Shown in pieces: positions 1 to 6,266 of a DNA stretch of 9,739 nucleotides (position 1 is the stretch's first letter; every line of letters starts with the position of its first letter). The notes under the pieces were generated by a model. That model had not been told where the DNA came from and did not search any database. It was given only the letters and a program-made list of their open reading frames with translations. The translations under genes and the position numbers were made by a program. Source of the stretch: Bacteroidota bacterium (lineage in GTDB: Bacteria; Bacteroidota; Ignavibacteria; SZUA-365); the NCBI GenBank assembly GCA_018224415.1, contig JAGTUZ010000236.1, forward strand, positions 1 through 9,739, in the 5' to 3' direction.

Positions 1-118
1 ATGCTGACATCTGCCATGGTGTGGCACCGGCGTTGTGGTTGGGAAAAACGAGGAAACGCTGTGGACCAAAACGGAAATGTGGGACGACATGCACAACGAT
101 CTTGCCCGTTTGCTTGAA

Positions 119-144
119 AATACCTACATTGCAGAATACCTACA
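119..144. repeat. Pair of 10-bp direct repeats upstream of the beta-barrel gene
   Basis: AATACCTACA occurs at 119-128 and again at 135-144, a start-to-start distance of 16 bp. The pair lies 26-51 bp upstream of the ATG at 170, where a promoter or operator would be expected. A TTGAAA hexamer at 114-119 could be a -35 box, but no good -10 sits 17 bp further on, so I do not call a promoter. The repeat itself is seen directly; a regulatory role is inference. Confidence 0.45.
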
Positions 145-169
145 AAACTTTTCTAGAGGGCACATCGTC

Positions 170-706
170 ATGAAACTTCGATTTTCAATGTTCGCGATAG
201 CCACGCTTTCTCTCGTCCTTTCATCCGCCGCGACCATGTCGGCGCAGTCCCAAGGCAACTACTTCACCGAAAAACTCCGCTTCGGCGTTGGCGCGCAGGC
301 CGGACTCATGTCGGGCATGGGTGTCGGCGTACGGGTCCACCCCGCCGGACGCATGAGCCTTCAGCTCGCGGGCGGTGCGCTCAGCGGCGGTGAATCCGTG
401 ATGGCATCGCTCGGTGCGGAAGGCCAGTTCGATTTCGACTGGCGCGACCGTTCACGATTCTACGGCTTCATCGGCATGGGATATTACACCAACGGCGAGG
501 AAGAGCTCACCGTCACGGCTGGAACATGGGAACAGGGCAAGGAGGATCCCCGGCTAAAAAGCCCCTTCCGAGCCGGCATCGGCCTCGGGTACGAATGGGA
601 CATCTCCAACGTCCTGATTTTCAGCGCCAGCGTGGCCTTCACCTATTTTTCCGAAGGCATGTTCCTCCCGCTTCCCCAGATCGGACTGTATTACATGTTC
701 GACTGA
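170..706 (+). CDS. Small outer-membrane beta-barrel protein (OmpW/OmpA-barrel-like size), function unknown
   Basis: The 178-residue product starts with a classic Sec signal peptide: positive MKLR, a hydrophobic stretch at residues 5-20 and a likely cleavage after A25 (TMSA-QS). The mature part is rich in alternating hydrophobic/polar Gly-aromatic strands, such as residues 36-60, 64-72, 96-107, 132-142 and 148-160, as in 8-stranded outer-membrane barrels of about 150-200 residues. The C-terminus reads GLYYMFD, close to the BamA-recognised beta-signal, but one Asp follows the usual terminal Phe. I chose the ATG at 170 because an AGAGGG Shine-Dalgarno lies at 155-160 and the signal peptide begins there; the frame stays open back to a GTG at 35, but that extension is not protein-like. 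The gene converges on the HAD gene. Its last codons are tandemly duplicated (see 698-725). I cannot assign a ligand or a specific family. Confidence 0.8.
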   Translation: MKLRFSMFAIATLSLVLSSAATMSAQSQGNYFTEKLRFGVGAQAGLMSGMGVGVRVHPAGRMSLQLAGGALSGGESVMASLGAEGQFDFDWRDRSRFYGFIGMGYYTNGEEELTVTAGTWEQGKEDPRLKSPFRAGIGLGYEWDISNVLIFSASVAFTYFSEGMFLPLPQIGLYYMFD

Positions 707-725
707 TCGTCTTCGACTGATCGTC
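698..725 (+). repeat. 14-bp tandem duplication over the stop codon of the beta-barrel gene
   Basis: TTCGACTGATCGTC at 698-711 is repeated exactly at 712-725. The first copy carries the last two codons and stop (TTC GAC TGA) of the beta-barrel gene, and the second lies directly after it. Because the period is 14, the second Phe-Asp-stop is not in the gene's frame. Two adjacent identical 14-mers are very unlikely by chance. Confidence 0.9.
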
Positions 726-756
726 CGGTCGACCGGCCTCCGGCAGCAGCTGTCGG
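725..756. other. Palindrome and hairpin between convergent genes (possible termination region)
   Basis: CCGGTCGACCGG at 725-736 is a perfect 12-bp palindrome. A second stem follows: CCGGCAG (740-746) pairs with CTGTCGG (750-756) through one G-T wobble around a 3-base loop. They lie in the 65-bp gap between the convergent beta-barrel and HAD genes, where both transcripts should end. Neither has a T-tract on either strand, so this is not a standard intrinsic terminator; Rho-assisted or structure-only 3'-end protection is possible. Confidence 0.4.
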
Positions 757-771
757 AATTCCACCTGGAAA

Positions 772-1443
772 TCAGCGACCAGTCGTCGCGATGAACGGCA
801 GTTCAAGTATTTCACTGAAGGCGCTCACCGAGAAATCGGGTTCGAGCGCCTTCAGCATTTCCGGTGACTGGAAGCCATAGAGCGCCGCGACCGTAACGAC
901 GCCCGCCCTCTTGCCGGTTTCGATGTCATACACCGAATCCCCTACCATGACGGTTTCGCTCGAAGAACGCGCGAGTTCCTCACCGATGCGGTGCAGCGGC
1001 AGCGGAGACGGTTTCATTTCCGAATAGCTGTCCCCTCCCGCCACACGGGAGAAAAGCCGGTCGATGCCGAAATACGCGAGCATGCCGCGGCACGCATCCT
1101 CCGGCTTGTTGCTGAGCACCGCGAGCGTGGCTCCCGTCTCCGACAGCGCGGTGAGCGTTTCACGAACGCCGGTGTACAATCGGGTCTCGTCGAGGGCATG
1201 CGCGCGGTAGATGTCGCGATACCGCGAGACCAGTGCGCCGGCGTCCCCGACCTCGACTCCGCCCTGCCGCAGCACGCACTCCACAAGGTAACGCACACCT
1301 CGTCCGATGCAGGGCCGGATCTGATCATCTGCAAGCGGTCCGGCATCCAGCGTGCCCAGCAGCAGATTGCAGGAAGTGACAATGTCGCGGAAGGAGTCGA
1401 CGAGCGTGCCGTCGAGGTCGAAGATCAGCAGGCGAATGGGCAA
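772..1443 (-). CDS. gph: HAD-superfamily hydrolase, phosphoglycolate phosphatase-like
   Basis: This 223-residue protein carries all four HAD motifs: I, DLDGT with nucleophile D9 and acid/base D11; II, LAVLSNK with S111; III, K144 in EMKPSP; and IV, VGDSVYDIETGKRAG with D169 and D173. A C1-type helical cap (about 18-85) sits between motifs I and II, as in Gph/PGPase. Family knowledge makes 2-phosphoglycolate the likely substrate, which would salvage damage from oxygen or DNA repair, but many close HAD phosphatases have other substrates. I prefer the TTG at 1443, with AGGA 8 nt upstream, just before the conserved IRLLIFDLDGT. An upstream in-frame TTG at 1497 adds 18 non-conserved residues, has AGGGA only 3 nt away and overlaps a candidate -35 box. 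The gene is transcribed convergently with the beta-barrel gene and divergently from the tRNAs. Confidence 0.85.
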   Translation of the reverse strand: MPIRLLIFDLDGTLVDSFRDIVTSCNLLLGTLDAGPLADDQIRPCIGRGVRYLVECVLRQGGVEVGDAGALVSRYRDIYRAHALDETRLYTGVRETLTALSETGATLAVLSNKPEDACRGMLAYFGIDRLFSRVAGGDSYSEMKPSPLPLHRIGEELARSSSETVMVGDSVYDIETGKRAGVVTVAALYGFQSPEMLKALEPDFSVSAFSEILELPFIATTGR

Positions 1444-1468
1444 GGGAACAATCCTCGGGCTGGAACGG

Positions 1469-1497
1469 TTAAAATTTTCTGTCTGCAGTTTGTGCAA
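1469..1497 (-). promoter_or_regulatory. Candidate promoter of the HAD gene
   Basis: On the minus strand, TTGCAC (1497-1492) is followed after 17 nt by TTTTAA (1474-1469). Transcription would begin roughly 20 nt before the TTG start at 1443, leaving room for the AGGA Shine-Dalgarno. The -35 box is the same hexamer as in the divergent tRNA promoter candidate. Box matches are only partial, so this is tentative. Confidence 0.35.
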
Positions 1498-1533
1498 TTT
1501 TCCCTAAAAAATGAAGAGAACGCGGCGAGAGTC

Positions 1534-1562
1534 TTGCACTGCAGGAAAACTTTGTGTAACTT
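1534..1562 (+). promoter_or_regulatory. Candidate promoter of the tRNA-Lys/tRNA-Leu unit
   Basis: TTGCAC (1534-1539), a 17-nt spacer and TAACTT (1557-1562) end about 20 nt before the mature 5' end of tRNA-Lys. TAACTTG resembles the TA-nn-TTTG type of -7 element known in Bacteroidota promoters, but is one T short. The position immediately upstream of a tRNA supports it more than the box match does. Confidence 0.45.
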
Positions 1563-1582
1563 GAACGACCATTTTTTGTGGA

Positions 1583-1657
1583 GGGGCTGTAGCTCAGTGG
1601 TAGAGCATCTGCCTTTTAAGCAGAGGGTCGATGGTTCGAACCCATCCAGCCTCACCA
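1583..1657 (+). tRNA. tRNA-Lys (anticodon UUU)
   Basis: The full cloverleaf can be folded. The acceptor stem is 1583-1589 with 1647-1653 (one G-T pair), and the D stem is GCTC/GAGC at 1592-1595/1603-1606. The anticodon stem is TCTGC/GCAGA with loop CTTTTAA at 1613-1619, placing TTT at 1615-1617. The T stem is GATGG/CCATC around TTCGAAC at 1635-1641. The discriminator A1654 is followed by genome-encoded CCA at 1655-1657. Confidence 0.97.
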
Positions 1658-1684
1658 TCTACAGCCTCCCGTACTGTGACATAT

Positions 1685-1768
1685 GCGGAAGTGGTGAAAT
1701 TGGCAGACACACCATCTTGAGGGGGTGGCGCTCGAAAGGGCATGCGGGTTCAAGTCCCGCCTTCCGCA
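1685..1768 (+). tRNA. tRNA-Leu (anticodon GAG)
   Basis: This is a class II tRNA with a long variable arm. The acceptor stem is GCGGAAG (1685-1691) with CTTCCGC (1761-1767). The anticodon stem is CCATC/GGTGG (1712-1716/1724-1728) with one T-G pair, around loop TTGAGGG, so the anticodon is GAG at 1719-1721. The variable arm spans about 1729-1743, and the T arm GCGGG-TTCAAGT-CCCGC spans 1744-1760. The discriminator is A1768. CCA is not encoded (ACAC follows), unlike the tRNA-Lys 27 bp upstream. The two tRNAs are probably co-transcribed and may read on into the TPR gene. Confidence 0.96.
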
Positions 1769-1849
1769 CACATCTCACGCCCCCGCACATTCTCGCCGCG
1801 GTCTCTTCGAATATCTTACCGAACTTATCAGGTGTAAGGAGTTAGAACT

Positions 1850-2599
1850 ATGCTCAGGAACGTAGCTCTCTTTTCCGTTCTCGCACTGCTGATCATGGCC
1901 CTCCCTTCTTTCGCACAGAGCAACATCGATGCGAAGAAACTCTTCAACGAGGGGAACGCGATGCTCAAGGGCGGCGATTTCGAAGGAGCGATCGGTAAAT
2001 ACGACGCGGCACTGAAAATCGAAAAACACGAATATTACTACTATCAGCGTGGCTTGGCACAGAAGAAAGCCCGCAAAATGGACGCGGCGCTCGCCTCCTT
2101 CCATTCCGCTGTGCAGACCAACCCCAAGTGGGCGGTCGGGTACGTCGCTCTCGCCGGCGCTCATTTCGGCCAGGGTGATTATGAAAAAGCCATCCAGGAT
2201 TACGAGAATGCGCTGAAGGAAAACCCGACGCTGGGTCCGGCGAAGAAGGGACTCGCGGCAGCGCAGACCGCGCAGGCGCAGTCGGTGCTCGGACAGGGCC
2301 AGGCAAACGAGGCGATCGAGCTCAGCCAGAAGGCCATCGCCAATGACGGAAAATACGACAAGGCCTATCTCATTCTCGCGCAGGCATACAACAAGAACGG
2401 CGCGTACGACAACGCCATCAAGGCGGCGCAGAACGCCATCAAGTATACCAAGGGTTCGAAAGGCGCGGCGTATTTCGAGATGGGGCTCGCCTACCGCAAC
2501 CAGGGCAACACCTCGAAGGCGAAGGAATCCTTCAGCAGCGCGAAAAAGGACCCCGCCTATGCGCGCAGCGCCGATTACGAACTGAAGATGCTCAAGTAA
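1850..2599 (+). CDS. Exported tetratricopeptide-repeat (TPR) protein
   Basis: The 249-residue product has a Sec signal peptide (residues 1-22, cleavage after SFA-Q), so it acts in the periplasm or is attached there. The rest is almost entirely TPR: repeats begin near residues 26, 61, 95, 129 (partly irregular, Ala/Gln-rich), 169 and 206, with typical W/G/Y...A...A...P spacing, such as the GDYEKAIQDYENALKENP stretch in the third. TPR superhelices bind peptides or proteins; no enzymatic domain is present, and the partner cannot be told from here. The start at 1850 is well supported by TAAGGAG at 1835-1841, 8 nt upstream. The gene lies 81 bp after tRNA-Leu with no clear promoter of its own between, and ends before a strong terminator. 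Confidence 0.85.
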   Translation: MLRNVALFSVLALLIMALPSFAQSNIDAKKLFNEGNAMLKGGDFEGAIGKYDAALKIEKHEYYYYQRGLAQKKARKMDAALASFHSAVQTNPKWAVGYVALAGAHFGQGDYEKAIQDYENALKENPTLGPAKKGLAAAQTAQAQSVLGQGQANEAIELSQKAIANDGKYDKAYLILAQAYNKNGAYDNAIKAAQNAIKYTKGSKGAAYFEMGLAYRNQGNTSKAKESFSSAKKDPAYARSADYELKMLK

Positions 2600-2620
2600 T
2601 CGAAGCGTTGCACCAAGTAC

Positions 2621-2649
2621 AAAAACCCCGCTCGTCGAGCGGGGTTTTT
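2621..2649. terminator. Strong bidirectional intrinsic terminator
   Basis: AAAAACCCCGCTC (2621-2633) pairs perfectly with GAGCGGGGTTTTT (2637-2649) around loop GTC, giving an 8-bp GC stem flanked by A5 and T5 tracts. It works in both directions: 22 bp after the TPR stop on the plus strand, and downstream of the TonB receptor and its repeat array on the minus strand. Confidence 0.93.
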
Positions 2650-2692
2650 CATTTCATATCGCCTGTCACGCAGTGCCGGGAGTTTCTCTCGT

Positions 2693-2788
2693 GCCTCAGA
2701 ATACGGCGTCGAGCCTCAGAATACGGCGTAGCCTCAGAATACGGCGTCGAGCCTCAGAATACGGCGTAGCCTCAGAATACGGCGTCGA
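2693..2788 (-). repeat. Five-copy tandem array made from the 3' end of the TonB-receptor gene
   Basis: Plus-strand units are GCCTCAGAATACGGCGTCGA (20 bp) and GCCTCAGAATACGGCGTA (18 bp), alternating 20-18-20-18-20: 2693-2712, 2713-2730, 2731-2750, 2751-2768, 2769-2788. The last unit is inside the receptor gene and encodes its final codons, Asp-Ala-Val-Phe-TGA. The other four are near-identical copies placed after the stop, between it and the terminator. The two unit lengths alternate strictly, giving a 38-bp higher-order period. All copies keep the GTA-TTC-TGA core. Confidence 0.95.
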
Positions 2789-5084
2789 GCGAAACGCGGT
2801 AACTGCGGATGGGCGCGATGTTCGCAACCACCTCGGTGTAGTTGTACTGGAACACATTATCCACGAACAAGGACAAGCGCAGTGGCAGACCGACGGCGGC
2901 TGCCGTCCAGCTCGCACGCAGATCCGTGACATAGGTGGCGACGCGCTCCTCGGAATTCGGAATGACAATGGTCAGCTCGCGGTCGATGGCTTCGATGCGC
3001 GAGATATGGCGAAAATCCGCGCCGAACGTGAAGCCGGCGTGGCTCACGTCACCGGTCAGATACAGAAGATGTCTCGGTCGGTATTTCAGCACGCCCCCCG
3101 AAGCCAGATCCTGTGGATACATATAGGTGTAGCTTGCGGCGAAACGGAGCAGCTCTCCCCACGGCAGCGCCTCCAGCGTCGTCTCGTACCCGCGGATGCG
3201 GGCCTGGGTGATATTGCGGAAGAAGATTCTCCCGTCCGCCGGATCGATGGTTGGCTCGACCAGGTTGTCGTAGTCGTTCCAGAACACTGCGGCGTCGAAG
3301 GTGAGTCCATGCGGCAGAAGCTGCTTGAACCCGAACTCGTAGGACGTGCTGCGCTCGGCCTTGAGCGCCGGATTGGGTTTGGTCTTGATGCCGCCGGCGC
3401 TGGCCGTCGCGAAGCGCTCGGCGACGGAGGGACTGCGGAATCCCCAGCCGTAGGACGCACGCAGAACACCGTGTTCCCACGGAACGTACGTCGCGCCGAG
3501 GCGGGGGTTCACCTGCATGTCGGTCTCCAGCGTATCGATGCTGGTCAGGTCGAAACGCGCGCCCGCCGAAAGGTGCCAGCCCTGGCCGACGGCGATTTCG
3601 TCCTGCGCATACAGTGCGCCGGACCAACCGCTCCGCTCACCGTAGGTGCGGGAGTTCACCGTTGTGCGGCTCCCATCCACGCCGAAGGTCAGCAGGTTGG
3701 CGGCAGACAGCGCGTAGCTCCCCTGCCACTCGGCACCCATCACCCAAGCGGTGGACTGCGTCTGATCGCTCGGACGCAAAGAGAAATCAGACGTGTCGCT
3801 TGTGGTTTCGAAACTCGTGCGGTAGGCGTTCAGCCGCAGTGACGAGGCGAAGCGGGCGCCATGGGTCTGCCGGTACACGGCCGATACCTGGGATTTCACC
3901 GAGACGAGTTCTTCCGACAGATCCGTCGTGGCGGGCGGCTGCAGTGCCTGCGTGAGATCCCGCCAGTACACCCAGTTTCCCCGCGTGTTATTGCTGTGGT
4001 TGACAGCCACGCTCAGGTTGCGGTCGGGCGACAGCCGGTACCAGGCGCGTCCGCTCATCCCATACCGCACCCAGTCGTCATTCTGCCGGTATGCCTGGTC
4101 GTTGCGCAGGCCGGCCGTGACCAGGTAGCTGAAATCCCCAAGTACGTCTTCGTGCTGCACGTCGATGCTGTTGCGCCACCGCGGGGCATCGCCCCACCAT
4201 TTCCACTCGGCGTGGTATGGATTATCCCACACGCCCGTCCCCAGCCGCACGCGGGTCATTTGGCTGCTCGGCTCGCGCGTGATCACGTTGATGACGCCTC
4301 CCAGCGCGCTTGATCCATACAAAGCCGACCCGGCGCCTTTCACGACTTCGATGCGATCGACCGAAAACATCGGGACGATGTCGGACTTGATCTCTCCCGC
4401 ATCGCCGGCGAGCACCGGTGCACCGTCGACGAGCAACAGCACGCGGCTGCCAAGCGCACGGCTGTACCCGCTGGAGCCACGGATGTTGACCTGGTCCTCC
4501 GCGAGATTCACTCCCGGGATGCGGCGCAGGGCGTTTTCGAGCGTCTCGATGCCGCGGGCTTCGATGTCCGCACCGTGCATGGTGGATATGCTGACCGGAA
4601 TCTCCTCCATGCTCTGCGCATGCTTTCCGGCGGTGACCGTCACCTCTCCGGTGAGAATGGAAGTCTCGGCGAGCACGACATCCTCCGTCGCGGTTTCACC
4701 GGCGGAAAAACGGAGTTCCCTCTCCACACGCACATGGCCGATCATCGAGTAGACGACGGTACGCACTCCTGCAGGAATGCGCCGGATATGATAGCGGCCG
4801 TCGGTGTCCGTGGCGCTTCCCAGGACGGTTCCCCGCACGATCACGTTCACCCCGATAAGGGGAAGACCGTTCGTGCCGGTCACCCGGCCACGGAGTTCCG
4901 CGCCGCGGGGTTTCGCGCCGGGGGGTTGCGCGCTGGGGCGTTCAGTAGTCGCGGCAGGCGTGGGCGACTGTCCGACCACGGGAATGGCCGTCAGGAGAAA
5001 GACGCCGACGAAGGCGATGGTCAAGACGGGAACAGTCCAGCCACGGGGCCGGACTGCGGAAGGGATGGAAGCGGTGGCACTCAC
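2772..5084 (-). CDS. TonB-dependent outer-membrane receptor (BtuB/FepA-like layout)
   Basis: The 770-residue protein shows, in order: a signal peptide (about 16-39), a Pro/Gly-rich linker (41-62), a carboxypeptidase-regulatory-like beta domain (about 63-140, GLPLIGVNVIVRGT...TDTDGRYHI), a TonB-box-like EVTVTA near 147-152, a plug domain (about 156-275, with IPGVNLAEDQVNIRG, LVDGAPV, IEVVKGAGSALYGSSALGGVINVITRE), and a C-terminal barrel ending SLDAVF, a proper beta-signal with terminal Phe. Length and plug fit small-ligand receptors (siderophore, cobalamin) rather than the larger SusC glycan type. It is last in the five-gene operon, with a GTG start 3 bp after the kinase stop and no strong Shine-Dalgarno, so translation is probably coupled. 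The neighbouring cobalamin adenosyltransferase hints at a corrinoid ligand; that is inference. The 3' end is amplified as a tandem array. Confidence 0.93.
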   Translation of the reverse strand: MSATASIPSAVRPRGWTVPVLTIAFVGVFLLTAIPVVGQSPTPAATTERPSAQPPGAKPRGAELRGRVTGTNGLPLIGVNVIVRGTVLGSATDTDGRYHIRRIPAGVRTVVYSMIGHVRVERELRFSAGETATEDVVLAETSILTGEVTVTAGKHAQSMEEIPVSISTMHGADIEARGIETLENALRRIPGVNLAEDQVNIRGSSGYSRALGSRVLLLVDGAPVLAGDAGEIKSDIVPMFSVDRIEVVKGAGSALYGSSALGGVINVITREPSSQMTRVRLGTGVWDNPYHAEWKWWGDAPRWRNSIDVQHEDVLGDFSYLVTAGLRNDQAYRQNDDWVRYGMSGRAWYRLSPDRNLSVAVNHSNNTRGNWVYWRDLTQALQPPATTDLSEELVSVKSQVSAVYRQTHGARFASSLRLNAYRTSFETTSDTSDFSLRPSDQTQSTAWVMGAEWQGSYALSAANLLTFGVDGSRTTVNSRTYGERSGWSGALYAQDEIAVGQGWHLSAGARFDLTSIDTLETDMQVNPRLGATYVPWEHGVLRASYGWGFRSPSVAERFATASAGGIKTKPNPALKAERSTSYEFGFKQLLPHGLTFDAAVFWNDYDNLVEPTIDPADGRIFFRNITQARIRGYETTLEALPWGELLRFAASYTYMYPQDLASGGVLKYRPRHLLYLTGDVSHAGFTFGADFRHISRIEAIDRELTIVIPNSEERVATYVTDLRASWTAAAVGLPLRLSLFVDNVFQYNYTEVVANIAPIRSYRVSLDAVF
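4895..4939 (-). repeat. Three 15-bp repeats coding an Ala-x-Pro-x-Gly-type linker in the receptor
   Basis: Three diverged 15-bp units (4895-4909, 4910-4924, 4925-4939; plus strand GTTCCGCGCCGCGGG, GTTTCGCGCCGGGGG, GTTGCGCGCTGGGGC) encode on the minus strand the pentapeptides AQPPG, AKPRG and AELRG. They join the signal peptide to the carboxypeptidase-regulatory-like domain and look like an in-frame slippage product forming a flexible linker. Confidence 0.65.
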
Positions 5085-5087
5085 AGG

Positions 5088-5705
5088 CTATCGCTGTCTG
5101 TTATGGGTGACGTGTTCGATGCTGTACAGCACTTCCTCCTGCTTCTGCATGTCATGCACGAAATCCGATTCGTCGGAATCGATGACAAGCACGGGACCGA
5201 GGGAGTAACGCTGTATCCAATCTTCATAGAGCGCGTTGAGCTGTTCGAGATATGAGACCTCGATGCTCTGCTCGAATTCCCGCCCGCGCAGCCGTATCTG
5301 TCGTTGCAGCGTGGGAATGCTGGCGCGCAGGTACACAAGCAGATCCGGCGGACGCAGGTAGCTGGTCATGGCTGCATACAGGGAGCGGTAATTCTCGTAG
5401 TCGCGGTCGTCCATGCGCCCGATTCGGTGCAGGTTCAACGCGAAGATTTCCGCATCCTCGTAAATCGACCGGTCCTGGACGACGGAGGTTTTCCCTTCGG
5501 CGATCCCGCGGTGCAGGTTGAAACGTTTCGAGAGAAAGTAGACCTGGAGATGGAAGGACCAGCGTTTCATGTCGGCATAAAAATCCCACAGATAGGGATT
5601 GTCGTCAACCGATTCGAAATGCGGCGTCCACCCGAACTCCTGGTGCAGCAGCGATGTCAGGGACGATTTTCCGGATCCGATATTCCCGGCAATGGCGACA
5701 AACAT
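5088..5705 (-). CDS. Deoxynucleoside kinase (dNK/deoxyadenosine-deoxyguanosine kinase family)
   Basis: The 205-residue protein is a full-length cytosolic dNK-family enzyme that transfers a phosphate from ATP to a deoxynucleoside in the salvage pathway. Visible motifs are the P-loop GNIGSGKSS (7-15), the substrate-side catalytic Glu with ESVDDNPYL (31-39), the DRS motif VVQDRSIYEDAEIF (75-88), and the Arg-rich lid RLRGREFE (138-145), followed by the typical LNALYEDW helix (156-163). Substrate specificity (dA/dG versus dC/T) cannot be read reliably from the motifs. The ATG at 5705 lies 3 bp after the adenosyltransferase stop, and AGGAA inside that gene's end is 6 nt from the overlapping TGA-GCC-ATG junction, a good coupled ribosome site. 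It is the fourth gene of the minus-strand operon; its link to the flanking genes is not obvious. Confidence 0.92.
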   Translation of the reverse strand: MFVAIAGNIGSGKSSLTSLLHQEFGWTPHFESVDDNPYLWDFYADMKRWSFHLQVYFLSKRFNLHRGIAEGKTSVVQDRSIYEDAEIFALNLHRIGRMDDRDYENYRSLYAAMTSYLRPPDLLVYLRASIPTLQRQIRLRGREFEQSIEVSYLEQLNALYEDWIQRYSLGPVLVIDSDESDFVHDMQKQEEVLYSIEHVTHNRQR

Positions 5706-5708
5706 GGC

Positions 5709-6266
5709 TCATTCCTGCTGCCAGCGGACGTCTTCGCGACCCTCGATGTGATTGGCATAGCGCGAGAGCACAAAAAGGAAATCCGACAGGCGGTTGATGT
5801 AGTGGAGATCGGACTCGTTGATCTCCTCCATGGTGGAGAGATGCACGATGAGACGTTCCGCGCGACGGGCGACCGTGCGGCAGATGTGCAGTCGGGCGGC
5901 GGTTTCACAGCCCCCCGGAAGGATGAAATACTTGATCGGGGAGAGTTCCGCTTCAATCGAGTCGATCTGTTGTTCGATGCCCTCGATATGCCGCTGCTCA
6001 ATGCGTGTCACTTCCACGTTGCGATTGTCGAGCGGCGTTGCGAGATCGGCACCGAGAATGAACAGCTCGTGCTGGATGCGGTCGAGAATCGTGGAGAGTT
6101 CCGGACGCGCGGCAACCTGCGCGAAGCCCAGGTGGGCATTGAGTTCGTCGACCGTCCCGTAGGCCTCGATGCGGGCGTTGTCCTTTCCGACACGGCGTCC
6201 GCCGAAAAGCGCGGTCTTGCCCTGGTCTCCCGTTTTCGTATAGATTTTCACAATACCTCTGCTCAT
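5709..6266 (-). CDS. pduO: PduO-type ATP:cob(I)alamin adenosyltransferase
   Basis: The enzyme attaches the adenosyl group of ATP to cob(I)alamin, making coenzyme B12 (adenosylcobalamin). The 185-residue length and motifs match the PduO/MMAB family: KIYTKTGDQGKTALFGG (7-23, ATP-binding N-terminal loop), RIEAYGTVDELNAHLG (32-47), YFILPGG (113-119), RTVARRAER (130-138) and YINRLSDFLFVLSR (156-169). The ATG at 6266 forms an ATGA overlap with the stop of the upstream membrane-protein gene and lies just before the conserved KIYTKTGD; the open frame runs further to 6323 inside that gene, but those 19 residues are not family-like. Its place in an operon with a TonB receptor suggests corrinoid uptake and activation. 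No cobalamin riboswitch is visible upstream of the operon. Confidence 0.95.
   Translation of the reverse strand: MSRGIVKIYTKTGDQGKTALFGGRRVGKDNARIEAYGTVDELNAHLGFAQVAARPELSTILDRIQHELFILGADLATPLDNRNVEVTRIEQRHIEGIEQQIDSIEAELSPIKYFILPGGCETAARLHICRTVARRAERLIVHLSTMEEINESDLHYINRLSDFLFVLSRYANHIEGREDVRWQQE

Noticed and set aside
1..169. A remnant of an upstream gene or a small gene before the beta-barrel gene.
   Set aside because: Short open stretches exist in two frames, but none has a ribosome site or recognisable protein sequence; nothing can be supported beyond the direct repeat.
1425..1658. A 77-codon minus-strand open frame over tRNA-Lys.
   Set aside because: Its start region is the antisense of a tRNA gene, a common false call (MVRLDGFEPSTLCLK type), and it overlaps the HAD promoter and start.
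2693..2788. CRISPR array.
   Set aside because: Units are contiguous with no spacers, contain a coding 3' end and have no cas genes nearby.
2673..3842. A 389-codon plus-strand open frame opposite the TonB receptor.
   Set aside because: It is fully antisense to a clearly recognisable receptor, begins in the tandem array and has no recognisable domain; long antisense frames are common in GC-rich genes.
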